This document shows positions 6,230 through 15,061 of a stretch of 27,577 nucleotides of DNA, piece by piece (position 1 is the first letter of the stretch; each line of letters begins with the position of its first letter). The notes below the pieces were generated by a model. It was not told the origin of the DNA. It saw only the letters and a program-made list of their open reading frames with translations, and did not search any database. Location of the stretch: positions 1 to 27,577 of the forward strand of contig DBAU01000001.1 in the NCBI GenBank assembly GCA_002291845.1, in the 5' to 3' direction. Source of the stretch: Alphaproteobacteria bacterium UBA1002 (GTDB lineage Bacteria > Pseudomonadota > Alphaproteobacteria > Rickettsiales > UBA998). The position numbers and the translations under genes are program-made.

Positions 6230-7654
6230 ATGAATAACGCACAAAACGCCTATGTCGTCGGAGGCGGCTTGACCGGCCTTGTCGCGGCGAAGAGGCTGCG
6301 TGATCAGGGGTATCGCGTAACGGTCCTCGAATCCTCCGGCCGCCTTGGTGGAAAAATTGAAACAGATCGTAGCGCTGTGATGGGTAACCATACGCTGAAT
6401 CTCGGTGCGGAATTCATTGACTCTGAACATACGCAGACGCGTGAACTCTGCCGTGAACTGGGGCTTATCCTTTTGCCCGCGCATGACCAACAAAAAGAGA
6501 CCTTCCAGTCATCCAGCGGCTGGATGACTGGAGAGGCGTTCCACAGCGCCTATGCGCCCTACGCCGAGATGATCATCCGGGATAAGCAGCAGACCCTGGT
6601 AGGTGATCGCTGGTCAGCGCGCAGCATCCAACTCAATGGAATGAATCTTGCGCAGTATATGCAGGAAATTTCGGGCTTGCCTCAAGGTCAGCCATTACCC
6701 GAGGTATTGCAGATTGCCATGCATGCCTATGCTGCGGAGGCGGGCCGACGCCCTGACCAGATCAGTGCGTTGCAGTTTGTGCAGGAAGCCAGCCCTGAGA
6801 AAGGGACCTTGCTGGCGAGTGATTGTGGATTTCGTGTCGAAGGTGGCATGGAAAAAGTTATTGAGGCGCTGCATCGTGATCTTGTGGAGCATGGCGTCGA
6901 GTTTCGGCTCCATACCCCGGTCGTAAAACTGGAAGCCACGCCCACGGGGCCGCGCATCTGGTCTGCGGGAACACATGCTCCTATCGTGGCAGACAAGCTG
7001 GTGCTTGCATTGCCGACTCCGGCACTTGCCCGTATAGAAGGGTTGGAGAGCCTTGACCTTACTGCTAAGGAGCGTGAGGTGCTCCAGTCAACGCAATATA
7101 CCGCCGGGGCAAAGTTCTTTGTAAAATTGCAAGATGGCGTAAGCCCTGCGCAGAGCTGTTTTTTCTCACCCGAAGGCTTTCAGGCGTGGAGTTCTGAGCC
7201 CGGATTGATGACCTTTCTTGTTGGCGGTGAGCTGGCCGAGCAGAAAAAAGGTTCTGCTTTGATCGAACACTGCCTGCAGTCCTATGCAAAAGCTCAGGGC
7301 TATCTCCCGGAAAAGATTTTTCATCTTGATCCGCAAGCCATGGTCTATAGGGGCTCGGATGCAAGAAATCCATGCTATGCCTCTCCCGCGCCGGGACACG
7401 TGATCGATCTCGGTGGTCTCTGGCAAGCACAGGAACGGCTCGCTCATCAAGGGGTTGCACTGGCGGGCTCCTACCTGCCAGTGCGGGGCAAGAATGGTGT
7501 GGCGGTGGGCTTTATGGAATGCGGCATCAACGCGGCGCTAAGCGCCGTTGAGCGCTTACATCAGACGCCTACGCGGACGCAACCGGAAGGAGCCTCGTTT
7601 GCAGACCGCATCCAGCCCCAAGCCGCGCAGCCTTCTTCAAGGTGGTTCAGCTAG
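6230..7654 (+). CDS. FAD-dependent amine oxidase / protoporphyrinogen-oxidase-like oxidoreductase
   Basis: 474 residues. The N-terminus has the Rossmann FAD signature VVGGGLTGLVAAKRL (dinucleotide-binding GxGxxG) and then LGGKIET, as in flavin amine oxidases (PF01593). The C-terminus, GVALAGSYLPVRGKNGVAVGF then ECGINAA, is the second FAD contact and resembles HemY-type protoporphyrinogen oxidases and carotenoid/squalene desaturases. Substrate cannot be read from sequence. AGGAGA about 9 nt before the ATG at 6230 fixes the start; an upstream ATG at 6194 has no such support. It sits between leuA and mreB, and is less GC-rich than leuA. hemF is in the window but about 11 kb away, so a heme link is only a possibility. 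Confidence 0.75.
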   Translation: MNNAQNAYVVGGGLTGLVAAKRLRDQGYRVTVLESSGRLGGKIETDRSAVMGNHTLNLGAEFIDSEHTQTRELCRELGLILLPAHDQQKETFQSSSGWMTGEAFHSAYAPYAEMIIRDKQQTLVGDRWSARSIQLNGMNLAQYMQEISGLPQGQPLPEVLQIAMHAYAAEAGRRPDQISALQFVQEASPEKGTLLASDCGFRVEGGMEKVIEALHRDLVEHGVEFRLHTPVVKLEATPTGPRIWSAGTHAPIVADKLVLALPTPALARIEGLESLDLTAKEREVLQSTQYTAGAKFFVKLQDGVSPAQSCFFSPEGFQAWSSEPGLMTFLVGGELAEQKKGSALIEHCLQSYAKAQGYLPEKIFHLDPQAMVYRGSDARNPCYASPAPGHVIDLGGLWQAQERLAHQGVALAGSYLPVRGKNGVAVGFMECGINAALSAVERLHQTPTRTQPEGASFADRIQPQAAQPSSRWFS

Positions 7655-7734
7655 GATTATGGCGCGCTAGTCACGCCGGGTCGCGTTCTACACGCTAGGG
7701 CTGCATGAAAAGTAGAGTTTTCACCTAAAAATCA

Positions 7735-7762
7735 TTGCCACGTAGCGCAAACTTCGTACACT
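7735..7762 (+). promoter_or_regulatory. Likely mreB promoter
   Basis: TTGCCA (7735-7740) and TACACT (7757-7762) with a 16-bp spacer, placing transcription start about 20 nt before the mreB ATG. It is the best sigma-70-like match in the 135-bp gap before mreB. Confidence 0.45.
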
Positions 7763-7789
7763 GCCAAAAACCCAATCTTGTTTGCGTTT

Positions 7790-8833
7790 ATGCTCACGAA
7801 ATTTTTTGGCTGGAAGGCCGCCGATATGGCCATTGATCTCGGCACGGCGAACACGCTTGTGTATGTGCCGGGCAAAGGCGTGGTGCTCAATGAGCCTTCC
7901 GTTGTGGCCCTGAAATATGAGGATGGGGTGCATATTCCTTACGCGTTTGGCAATGAAGCCAAGCTGATGCTGGGTCGCACGCCAGAGAAGATCGAAGCCA
8001 AGCGCCCGATGAAGGACGGCGTCATCGCCGATTTCCGCACCGCGGAGGAGATGATCAAGCATTTTATTCTCAAGGTGAATAACCGCCGCAGCTTCACCGG
8101 CCCGCTGATCATCATCTGCGTGCCCTCTGGCTCCACCCCGGTCGAGCGCCGTGCCATTCAGGAAGCCGCCGAGAATGCAGGCGCGCGCGAGGTGTTCCTC
8201 ATTGAGGAGCCGGTAGCCGCCGCCATTGGCGCGGGGCTGCCCGTGACTGAGCCGACGGGATCGATGATTGTGGATATCGGGGGCGGAACGACCGAAGTGG
8301 CCGTGCTTTCATTGGGCGGTGTGGTGTACTCACGCTCCGAGCGCGTTGGCGGCGATAAGATGGATGATGCGATTATTTCTTACATCCGCCGTCATCACAA
8401 CCTGCTGATTGGCGAAACCACCGCAGAGAAAATCAAAAAGGAAATCGGCTCGGCATGCTTCCCGCTCGATGGTACCGAAGGCCGTACGATGGAAATCAAA
8501 GGCCGCGATCTGATGAACGGCGTGCCGAAGGAAATCGTGTTCACAGAATATCAGGCTGCCGAAGCGCTGGCCGAGCCGGTGCATCAGATCATCGAGGCGG
8601 TGAAAGTGGCGCTTGAGTGTACCCCGCCGGAACTGGCGGCCGACATTGTGGATAAAGGCATCGTGATGACCGGCGGCGGCTCCATGCTGAAACATCTGGA
8701 TGGCGTTATTTCTTCCGCCACCGGCCTGCCGGTGTTCGTGGTGGATGATCCGCTCCCGTGCGTGGCGTTGGGAACGGGTAAGGTCCTTGAAAACTTTGCT
8801 GATTATCGCGCGGTCCTGTTCCGGCAGGAATAG
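7790..8833 (+). CDS. mreB: Rod shape-determining actin-like protein MreB
   Basis: 347 residues, exactly the length of E. coli MreB. It forms membrane-bound antiparallel filaments that guide lateral wall synthesis. Visible features: an amphipathic N-terminus MLTKFFGW for membrane contact, phosphate-1 motif IDLGTANT (15-22), LNEPSVVAL, phosphate-2 motif DIGGGTTEVAVLS, and the adenosine motif GIVMTGGGSML. The ATG at 7790 matches family starts; a TTG at 7778 is in frame but would add only four unconserved residues. No strong Shine-Dalgarno. mreC, mreD, mrdA and rodA, which commonly follow, are absent; a convergent gene ends 40 bp downstream, so mreB is monocistronic here. Confidence 0.97.
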   Translation: MLTKFFGWKAADMAIDLGTANTLVYVPGKGVVLNEPSVVALKYEDGVHIPYAFGNEAKLMLGRTPEKIEAKRPMKDGVIADFRTAEEMIKHFILKVNNRRSFTGPLIIICVPSGSTPVERRAIQEAAENAGAREVFLIEEPVAAAIGAGLPVTEPTGSMIVDIGGGTTEVAVLSLGGVVYSRSERVGGDKMDDAIISYIRRHHNLLIGETTAEKIKKEIGSACFPLDGTEGRTMEIKGRDLMNGVPKEIVFTEYQAAEALAEPVHQIIEAVKVALECTPPELAADIVDKGIVMTGGGSMLKHLDGVISSATGLPVFVVDDPLPCVALGTGKVLENFADYRAVLFRQE

Positions 8834-8873
8834 TCTTTACGTTTGTTCCTGATCCGGCCTGCGTGAATAGCGC

Positions 8874-9629
8874 TTACGCGATGTCGCTATCACTCAGACG
8901 CCTGCCGCCTAATTCGGCAATCATTTCATCCAGGCGTTCTTCCACCTGTGCAAGCTGCGCGATATCCGTGCCGCGGGCAACCAGGCTTGCTGAAACACGC
9001 CCCTGCCGGAAATGCGGGTAGCTGCCGATTTCGATGTCTGGAAAAGCAGTTTGGATTTCGCTCAGTCTCGCGGCGTAGGTTCCTTCTGCGAGATTGGTGT
9101 GCAGTGTCACCGTATGCGTTTGTGACCCTCCGCGAAGGCGCGGGCGGATATCATCAAACATCGCCTGCATAATGCGCGGTACACCCGCCATGACGAAGAC
9201 ATTGCCGATCTGAAAGCCTGGAGCTGAAGAGACCGGGTTGGCGATCAAGGATGCTCCTTCCGGGATATACGCCATTTTCAGCCGTGCTTCGTTCAGATCT
9301 CCCGCGGTGTAATGTTGCTGTAGAAGGCGCTTTGCCTCGGGATGAAGGATAAGTGGCACCCCAAATGCTTTGGCAATGGCGGCTGAAGTGATGTCATCAT
9401 GCGTCGGGCCAATGCCGCCGGTGGTAAACACATAATCGAAACGGGCCCGGCACGCGTTTACTGTGGCGATGATGATCTCCTCCACGTCGGGAATGACCCG
9501 CGCCTCATACATGCGCACGCCGCTGCTGTTCAGCTGCTCAGCAAGCCAGCCGAGGTTTGTATCACGGGTGCGGCCGGAAAGGATTTCGTTGCCAATAATA
9601 ATCAGGCAAGCATGGGGAATGGCGTTCAT
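8874..9629 (-). CDS. CinA-type molybdopterin-binding-domain protein
   Basis: 251 residues, essentially a single MoCF/MogA-like domain as found in the N-terminal half of CinA (competence/damage-inducible protein A). Motifs: GNEILSGRTRDTN (13-25), TTGGIGPTHDD (69-79) and AGVPRIM. The C-terminal nicotinamide-nucleotide amidohydrolase domain of full CinA is absent, so pyrophosphatase-type activity on nucleotides is possible but deamidase activity is not expected. The start at 9629 precedes the conserved ACLIIIGNEILSGR. TATAGT lies only 10 nt before this ATG, so the message may be leaderless; ATGs further up have no conserved sequence. It is divergent from map and convergent with mreB. Confidence 0.88.
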   Translation of the reverse strand: MNAIPHACLIIIGNEILSGRTRDTNLGWLAEQLNSSGVRMYEARVIPDVEEIIIATVNACRARFDYVFTTGGIGPTHDDITSAAIAKAFGVPLILHPEAKRLLQQHYTAGDLNEARLKMAYIPEGASLIANPVSSAPGFQIGNVFVMAGVPRIMQAMFDDIRPRLRGGSQTHTVTLHTNLAEGTYAARLSEIQTAFPDIEIGSYPHFRQGRVSASLVARGTDIAQLAQVEERLDEMIAELGGRRLSDSDIA

Positions 9630-9700
9630 GCGCGCACTATAGCCTTTTTTTTGAGAGATTCCAGTTGGCATCAGCGTCTCTGAACGGTTAAGAAGAACGG

Positions 9701-10498
9701 ATGAAAGACGAACGCACAATTACCCTGCACACGAAAGCGGACTTTGAAGGGATGCGTAAAGCCGGCGCACTAGCAGCCCGCGTGCTGGATGCGATGGTGG
9801 ATTTTGTGGCGCCGGGCGTGACCACAAATGCGATTAATGATTATTGCCACAGACTGATCACGGAGGCAGGAGCTACGCCCGCCCCGCTCGGCTATCGTGG
9901 GTTTCCGAAATCCGTCTGTACCTCGATCAACCACGTGGTATGCCATGGCATCCCGGATGATAAGCCGCTGAAGAATGGCGATGTGGTTAATATTGATGTG
10001 ACCGTCATCGTCGATGGCTGGCACGGCGATACCAGCCGTATGTTCTGGGTGGGTGATGTGCCACTGAAAGCCAAACGCCTGACACAGATCACCTATGACT
10101 GCATGATGATGGGTATCGAGCAGGTGAAGCCCGGTGCGCGTGTCGGCGATATTGGCGCGGTGATTCAGGAATATGCCGAAAAGCATGGATATGGCGTCGT
10201 GCGGGACTATTGTGGTCACGGGCTTGGGAAAATTTTTCATACGGCGCCCAATATTTTCCATTTTGGTAAGCGTGGCACCGGCGAGCTGTTGCAGGAAGGT
10301 ATGTTTTTTACCGTCGAGCCGATGATCAATATCGGCAAGCCGGGTACGCTGCTTTCTCGCCATGATGGCTGGACCGTGACTACGCGGGATAAGTCCCTAT
10401 CGGCCCAGTTTGAGCATTCGCTGGGCGTCACTGCGGAGGGGTTTGAAATTTTTACAGCCTCGCCCAAAGGCCTGCATTATCCCCCTTACGCTGCCTGA
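9701..10498 (+). CDS. map: Methionine aminopeptidase, type I
   Basis: 265 residues. It removes the initiator methionine from nascent proteins. All five metal ligands of the pita-bread fold can be placed: Asp99 (NIDVTV), Asp110 (HGDTSRMF), His173 (GHGLG), Glu206 (TVEPM) and Glu238 (QFEHS); they match E. coli numbering within a few residues. His82 in CHGIPDD is the substrate-contact His. The start has AAGAA about 5-9 nt upstream. The N-terminus lacks the zinc-finger extension of type Ic enzymes. The next gene starts 8 bp after the stop, so map probably heads a map-SRPBCC-pmbA operon. Confidence 0.97.
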   Translation: MKDERTITLHTKADFEGMRKAGALAARVLDAMVDFVAPGVTTNAINDYCHRLITEAGATPAPLGYRGFPKSVCTSINHVVCHGIPDDKPLKNGDVVNIDVTVIVDGWHGDTSRMFWVGDVPLKAKRLTQITYDCMMMGIEQVKPGARVGDIGAVIQEYAEKHGYGVVRDYCGHGLGKIFHTAPNIFHFGKRGTGELLQEGMFFTVEPMINIGKPGTLLSRHDGWTVTTRDKSLSAQFEHSLGVTAEGFEIFTASPKGLHYPPYAA

Positions 10499-10506
10499 GG
10501 TTGCTG

Positions 10507-11031
10507 ATGCGTCGCCCTTTCACCCTTTTTTTAGTTTTTCTGATCGCCATTGGCTGTGGCATTTATGGCTTTGGTACTAACCTTCCCGCTACCCATACGG
10601 TAACGCTCAAGACCGTGTATCATCAGCCCCGGGACGTCGTGTGGCAAGCCGTGAGCGACTACCAGATAGCGCCCGAATGGTCGCAGGGTCTGGAAAAGGT
10701 AGAGCGCCTAGAGGATATGGACGGCCTTCCCTTGTGGCGCTTTTATGACAAAGAGGGACATCACATGGACATTCAGGTCATTGAGTCCCGTGCCCCGGAG
10801 CGTCATGTCAGCCGGATTGTCGCCAGTGACTATCCATTCCTTGGCAGCTGGACGATTACGCTGGAGGAGGCGGGGGATCGTACGCTGGTGACGCTCACGG
10901 AAGAAGGCCGCGTGGACAGCCCACTGTGGCGCCTGGCGATGCGCTACCTGATGGGGCAGGACCAGATGGTGCGCGCCTTCCTGCACGATCTCGGCCGTAA
11001 ATTCGGTGAAACTCCCCATATTGTAGGTTAA
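10507..11031 (+). CDS. Membrane-anchored SRPBCC (START-like) family protein
   Basis: 174 residues. The N-terminal stretch (about 4-24, FTLFLVFLIAIGCGIYGFG) is one hydrophobic segment that acts as a membrane anchor or uncleaved signal. The rest resembles SRPBCC/polyketide cyclase proteins: an opening strand VTLKTVYHQPRDVVWQAVSD, the helix before a WSQGLEKVERL strand, and a long C-terminal helix ending DLGRKFG. These hydrophobic-cavity folds bind lipids or other small ligands; no ligand can be assigned. TGAGG six nt before the ATG at 10507 sets the start. It is 8 bp after map and 6 bp before pmbA and is almost certainly co-transcribed with both. Confidence 0.75.
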   Translation: MRRPFTLFLVFLIAIGCGIYGFGTNLPATHTVTLKTVYHQPRDVVWQAVSDYQIAPEWSQGLEKVERLEDMDGLPLWRFYDKEGHHMDIQVIESRAPERHVSRIVASDYPFLGSWTITLEEAGDRTLVTLTEEGRVDSPLWRLAMRYLMGQDQMVRAFLHDLGRKFGETPHIVG

Positions 11032-11037
11032 CCGCGC

Positions 11038-12414
11038 ATGACCCACACGCCCGCCCACGCCGCTGAGGCGCTTGATCCGTTGCATGATGCAGAAGTCATC
11101 GTAGCCATGGCACTGGAGCAAGCGAAGCGGGCTGGAGCGACGCAAGCGGACGTGGTGCTGGTGGATAGCCTGAGCAAATCCTTTGCCTGCCGCCTCGGTA
11201 AGCAGGAGTCATTGGAGCGCTCGGCTTCCATCGGTATCGGACTGCGCGTTTGGGTCGGCCAGAAGCAGGCTGTTACCTCAACCTCTGACTTTGCGCCCGC
11301 ACAACTGAAAGAGCTGGCCGAGCGTTCTGTCGCGATGGCACGCGCCTCCACCGATGATCCTTACAGCATGCTGGCGCCGGAGGAGTTACTCGCGCGCACC
11401 TGGCCGGACCTTGATCTCTATGACGGTAACGAACCCTCCGCCGAAGTGATGCAGGAGCTGGTACTTGCCACCGAGGCCGCTGCGATGGAGGTACCGGGCA
11501 TTACCAACTCCGAAGGGGCGGATGCGTATTACGGCACCTATCGCCTGACGCTGGCCACCAGTCATGGCTTTCTGGCGCGGCAGCAGGCCTCTAGTGCGTC
11601 GCTCGCCGTTTCCGTGGTGGCGGGCGAGGGCGACTCGATGGAGCGTGATTACGATTACGCCTCGGTACGCCATTGGGCGCGCCTGCCTGATCCGGTGGCG
11701 TTGGGCCGTCAGGCGGCGGCCTATACGCTCCGCCGCATGAATCCGCGCCGGGTGGCGACCATGAAAGTCCCCGTGGTGTTTGATCCGCGTGTGGGCCGGG
11801 GCCTCGTAGGCACACTGGCGGGCTCCATCTCAGGCGCTGCGGTGGCGCGGGGCACCAGCTTTCTCAAGCAGAAGATGGGCGAGCGCTTGTTCGCTGAGGG
11901 GGTCCGCTTCATTGACGATCCGCACCGGAAGCAAGGCCTTTCTTCTCGCCCGTTTGACGGGGAAGGGGTGGCAACCACCCGTCAGGTGATCGTCGAAGAC
12001 GGCGTGCTGCAAACCTGGCTCCTCGATACACGCTCAGCCAATCAGCTGGGCCTCACCACCACTGGCCATGCGGCACGCGGGCTAGGGGGCGCCCCATCAC
12101 CTTCCTGCAGTAATTTTTATCTCGAAGCCGGAACAATCTCTCGTGAGGCGATGATTTGTGATATTAAACAGGGACTCTATGTCACCGAAGTGTTTGGTAT
12201 GGGTGTGAATACCGTGACCGGAGATTACAGTCAGGGTGCGGCCGGGCTGTGGATCGAGAATGGCGAGCTGACATACCCGGTGAGCGAGATCACTATCGCG
12301 GGCCACCTGCTGGAGATGTTCCGCCAGCTCACCCCGGCGGATGATCTGGTGTTCCGCTACGGCGTCAATGCCCCCACCTTCCGTATTGACGGCATGACCA
12401 TCGCGGGAGCCTGA
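11038..12414 (+). CDS. pmbA: Metalloprotease-related protein PmbA/TldE
   Basis: 458 residues, the usual TldD/PmbA family size. PmbA (TldE) pairs with TldD; in E. coli the heterodimer matures microcin B17 and degrades CcdA. TldD carries the catalytic HExxxH; this protein lacks it, which identifies it as the PmbA/TldE subunit. The family block GLVGTLAGSISGAAVARGTS and the C-terminal segments VFGMGVNTVTGDYSQGAAG and GELTYPVSEITIAG are clear. No tldD is in the window. In several alphaproteobacteria pmbA lies close to msbA/DUF374/waaA, as here. No strong Shine-Dalgarno precedes the ATG; coupling to the gene 6 bp upstream is likely. Confidence 0.92.
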   Translation: MTHTPAHAAEALDPLHDAEVIVAMALEQAKRAGATQADVVLVDSLSKSFACRLGKQESLERSASIGIGLRVWVGQKQAVTSTSDFAPAQLKELAERSVAMARASTDDPYSMLAPEELLARTWPDLDLYDGNEPSAEVMQELVLATEAAAMEVPGITNSEGADAYYGTYRLTLATSHGFLARQQASSASLAVSVVAGEGDSMERDYDYASVRHWARLPDPVALGRQAAAYTLRRMNPRRVATMKVPVVFDPRVGRGLVGTLAGSISGAAVARGTSFLKQKMGERLFAEGVRFIDDPHRKQGLSSRPFDGEGVATTRQVIVEDGVLQTWLLDTRSANQLGLTTTGHAARGLGGAPSPSCSNFYLEAGTISREAMICDIKQGLYVTEVFGMGVNTVTGDYSQGAAGLWIENGELTYPVSEITIAGHLLEMFRQLTPADDLVFRYGVNAPTFRIDGMTIAGA

Positions 12415-12571
12415 GGCCGCGTTGTGATAAGCTCCTTCAGGCGGCCATAGGCCAGCCATGGAACCCTTCGATTGGCGGGAAAACCGCATTCTCTCCCCGG
12501 GGAAGGACATCTGCCGCTAAAAGACGGAGATTTCTGGCCAAAACTGGTGAAATAGCTTAGTAAACACCCCC

Positions 12572-14371
12572 ATGATGATTGTACCAACACCCCGTTCCAG
12601 CTCGCGCTCCCTCATTACGCGGATTGTGCGCGACCATCTGCGCCACCATCTGGGCAAGGTGGGGCTGGCCACGCTGTGCATGATGATCGTTGCGGCGACT
12701 ACGGCCACCTCTGCCTGGCTGATGCAGCCGGTGCTCGATCAGATTTTCCTGGAGAAAGACCGCGCCATGCTCACTCTGGTGCCCATCGGATTGGTGGCGG
12801 TCTCGCTGATCGGTGGAGCAGCGAATTACTTTCAGACCGTGCTGATGCGCCGGGTGGGCCAGCGCATCGTGGCCGATTTGCAGATCGCCTTGTTTGATCA
12901 CATGATGCATGCTGATCTGGCGCTGTTTCATGATCAGGCGGCGGGACGCATCATCTCACGTTTCACCAATGACATCCAGTCCATGCGGCTGGCAGTTTCC
13001 ACCGCGCTCACCGGCACGGCCAAGGAATGCCTGACGCTGGTGTTTCTCGTTGGGGTCATGCTGTGGCAGAGCTGGGAGCTGTCGTTGATTGCCGCCGCGC
13101 TGTTTCCGGTGGCGATCCACCCCATCATGCGGCTGTCCAAGCGCATGCGTAAAATTGCCGATGGCACGCAGCATGAGCTCGGCGAATTTACCGCACAACT
13201 GGATGAAACCTTCACCGGTGTGCGCGTGGTGAAGGCCTACCGCCGCGAGGATTACGAAGTGGCGCGCGCCCGTACCACGGTGGAAAATCTGTTCCGTCTC
13301 TATATGAAAGCCTCGCGCGTGCAGGCCGCTGCCAGCCCGATGATGGAGGCGCTCGGCGGCATCGCCATTGCCTCGGTGATTGCCTATGGCGGCGCGCAGG
13401 TGATCAGCGGCGAAACCACCCCGGGGGCGTTCTTCTCCTTCATGGCCGCGATGCTGATGGCTTACCGTCCCCTGCGTGCCATTGCCGGGCTGAATACCAA
13501 CATGCAGGAAGGGCTCGCCGCCGCGGATCGCCTGTTTACCGTGCTCGACCAACCGCCGGAAATCCGTGACCGTGAGGGCGCAGTGCCGCTGCAGGTGGGG
13601 CAAGGTGCCTTGCACTTTGACGCCATCACCTTCCGCTATGATGACACCCATCCCGCGCTGCAAGGAGTGAGCCTCACCGTGCCTGCCGGGCAGATGGCCG
13701 CGCTGGTGGGACCGTCGGGTAGCGGCAAATCGACCCTGATGAACCTGCTGCTACGTTTTTATGATGTACAGGAAGGCGCCATCCGCATCGACGGGCAGGA
13801 TATCCGGGACGTGACGCTGGAAAGTCTGCGCCGCTCGGTGGGGCTGGTCAGCCAGGAGATTATGCTGTTCGATGACAGCGCCGCTGCCAACATTGCTTAT
13901 GGGCGGGAAGGGGCTACGCGTGAGGAGATCATCGCCGCGGCCAAGGCGGCGGACGCGCATGATTTCATCTCCGCCCTGCCGGAAGGCTATGACACGCGCA
14001 TCGGCCCGGCGGGCGTGCGGCTTTCCGGCGGGCAGCGCCAGCGCATCGCCATCGCCCGCGCCATGCTGAAAAACGCTCCGATCCTGCTGCTGGATGAGGC
14101 CACCAGCGCGCTCGATACGCAGTCGGAGCGGAGTGTACAGCAAGCCCTCAATGGACTGATGAAGAACCGTACCACGTTGGTGATTGCCCATCGTCTCTCT
14201 ACCGTACGCCATGCTGATCTCATTTACGTGCTGGATCGTGGCCACGTCGTGGAGCAGGGCAACCACGCCACGTTGCTGGCGGCGGGGGGGCTGTATGCCA
14301 CCCTCTATCACACACAGTTTGAACGCGCCGAGGACGATCCGCTGGCGGAAGGGCTGGGGAGCGCGGCGTGA
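12572..14371 (+). CDS. msbA: MsbA-like lipid A/phospholipid ABC exporter (fused permease-ATPase)
   Basis: 599 residues: a six-helix exporter domain in the first ~320, then an ATPase domain with Walker A GPSGSGKST (380-388), Q-loop LVSQEIMLF, signature LSGGQ (484-488), Walker B ILLLDE (504-509) and H-loop His540. A homodimer flips lipid A-core or phospholipid across the inner membrane. Assignment to MsbA rests on the fold plus its place at the head of lipid A genes; other type IV exporters look similar. The ATG at 12572 is followed by a second ATG at 12575; neither has a Shine-Dalgarno. The stop overlaps the next start as GTGA. Confidence 0.88.
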   Translation: MMIVPTPRSSSRSLITRIVRDHLRHHLGKVGLATLCMMIVAATTATSAWLMQPVLDQIFLEKDRAMLTLVPIGLVAVSLIGGAANYFQTVLMRRVGQRIVADLQIALFDHMMHADLALFHDQAAGRIISRFTNDIQSMRLAVSTALTGTAKECLTLVFLVGVMLWQSWELSLIAAALFPVAIHPIMRLSKRMRKIADGTQHELGEFTAQLDETFTGVRVVKAYRREDYEVARARTTVENLFRLYMKASRVQAAASPMMEALGGIAIASVIAYGGAQVISGETTPGAFFSFMAAMLMAYRPLRAIAGLNTNMQEGLAAADRLFTVLDQPPEIRDREGAVPLQVGQGALHFDAITFRYDDTHPALQGVSLTVPAGQMAALVGPSGSGKSTLMNLLLRFYDVQEGAIRIDGQDIRDVTLESLRRSVGLVSQEIMLFDDSAAANIAYGREGATREEIIAAAKAADAHDFISALPEGYDTRIGPAGVRLSGGQRQRIAIARAMLKNAPILLLDEATSALDTQSERSVQQALNGLMKNRTTLVIAHRLSTVRHADLIYVLDRGHVVEQGNHATLLAAGGLYATLYHTQFERAEDDPLAEGLGSAA

Positions 14372-15051
14372 AACGGTGGCTCCGTGCGCCCCAGATGATC
14401 TATGCGCTGAGCCATCTGGCGGCGCTCTATATCCGCCTCGTGCTGCTGACCTCACGCATTGAGCGCCACCTGCATCCCGCGGCGGAGCCGTATCTGCGCG
14501 GCACGCAGCCGGGCGTTATGGCCTTCTGGCATGGCCGTCTGCTGATGATGCCGGGCCTGAAGCCCGTCAATAGCCGGATGGATGTGCTGATCTCGCTCCA
14601 CCGGGATGGGCTGTTGATCTCCGAAACCATGGTGCGTTTCGGCATCGGAACTATTTCCGGCTCGAGCAGCAAAGGTGGTGCGGCGGCCTATCGTGGCCTG
14701 CTGCGTGCCTTAAAGGCAGGCGGCTATGTCGCCATCACGCCGGATGGGCCGCGCGGCCCGTCACGCATTGCCGCGCGGGGCGTATCGCAAGTGGCGGAAA
14801 CGAGCGGTGTGCCGGTGATTCCGCTGGCCTTCTCCGCCACCCGCCACCGTCGCTTGCGGAGCTGGGATCGTTTCTTTCTGCCCCTGCCGTTCGGTCGGCT
14901 GGTCTTTGTCGCGGGCCCGCCGGTGCTGGCCAGCATGACCGGCACGGGAGAGCCCCTCCGTCAGGCCATGCAGGACGCGCTAAACGCGGTGACCGATGCG
15001 GCGGATCGCCTGGCGGGCGTTGCGCTGGAAGAATCCACCCAGGCCGGGTAG
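14368..15051 (+). CDS. DUF374 lysophospholipid acyltransferase-like protein
   Basis: 227 residues, starting at GTG within the GTGA overlap with msbA. It matches the DUF374 acyltransferase family: FWHGRLLMMP, ISLHRDG, GSSSKGGAAAYRGLLRAL, TPDGPRGPSR and a proline-rich PVIPLAF segment. Members are inner-membrane or membrane-associated and are commonly encoded between msbA and waaA in alphaproteobacteria, suggesting acyl transfer during lipid A or outer-membrane lipid assembly. The precise acceptor is unknown to me. The stop is 10 bp before the waaA start. Confidence 0.88.
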   Translation: MKRWLRAPQMIYALSHLAALYIRLVLLTSRIERHLHPAAEPYLRGTQPGVMAFWHGRLLMMPGLKPVNSRMDVLISLHRDGLLISETMVRFGIGTISGSSSKGGAAAYRGLLRALKAGGYVAITPDGPRGPSRIAARGVSQVAETSGVPVIPLAFSATRHRRLRSWDRFFLPLPFGRLVFVAGPPVLASMTGTGEPLRQAMQDALNAVTDAADRLAGVALEESTQAG

Positions 15052-15061
15052 GATGCCGCCC

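Noticed and set aside
8834..8873. Shared terminator between mreB and the convergent CinA-type gene
   Set aside because: AGGAA/TTCCT can pair but there is no adjacent T-run on either strand.
12458..12520. 20-residue ORF (MEPFDWRENRILSPGKDICR) between pmbA and msbA
   Set aside because: No Shine-Dalgarno, no recognisable homologue and not followed by a terminator pair; the 157-bp gap otherwise shows only a loose GGCCGC/GCGGCC pair with a 20-nt loop.
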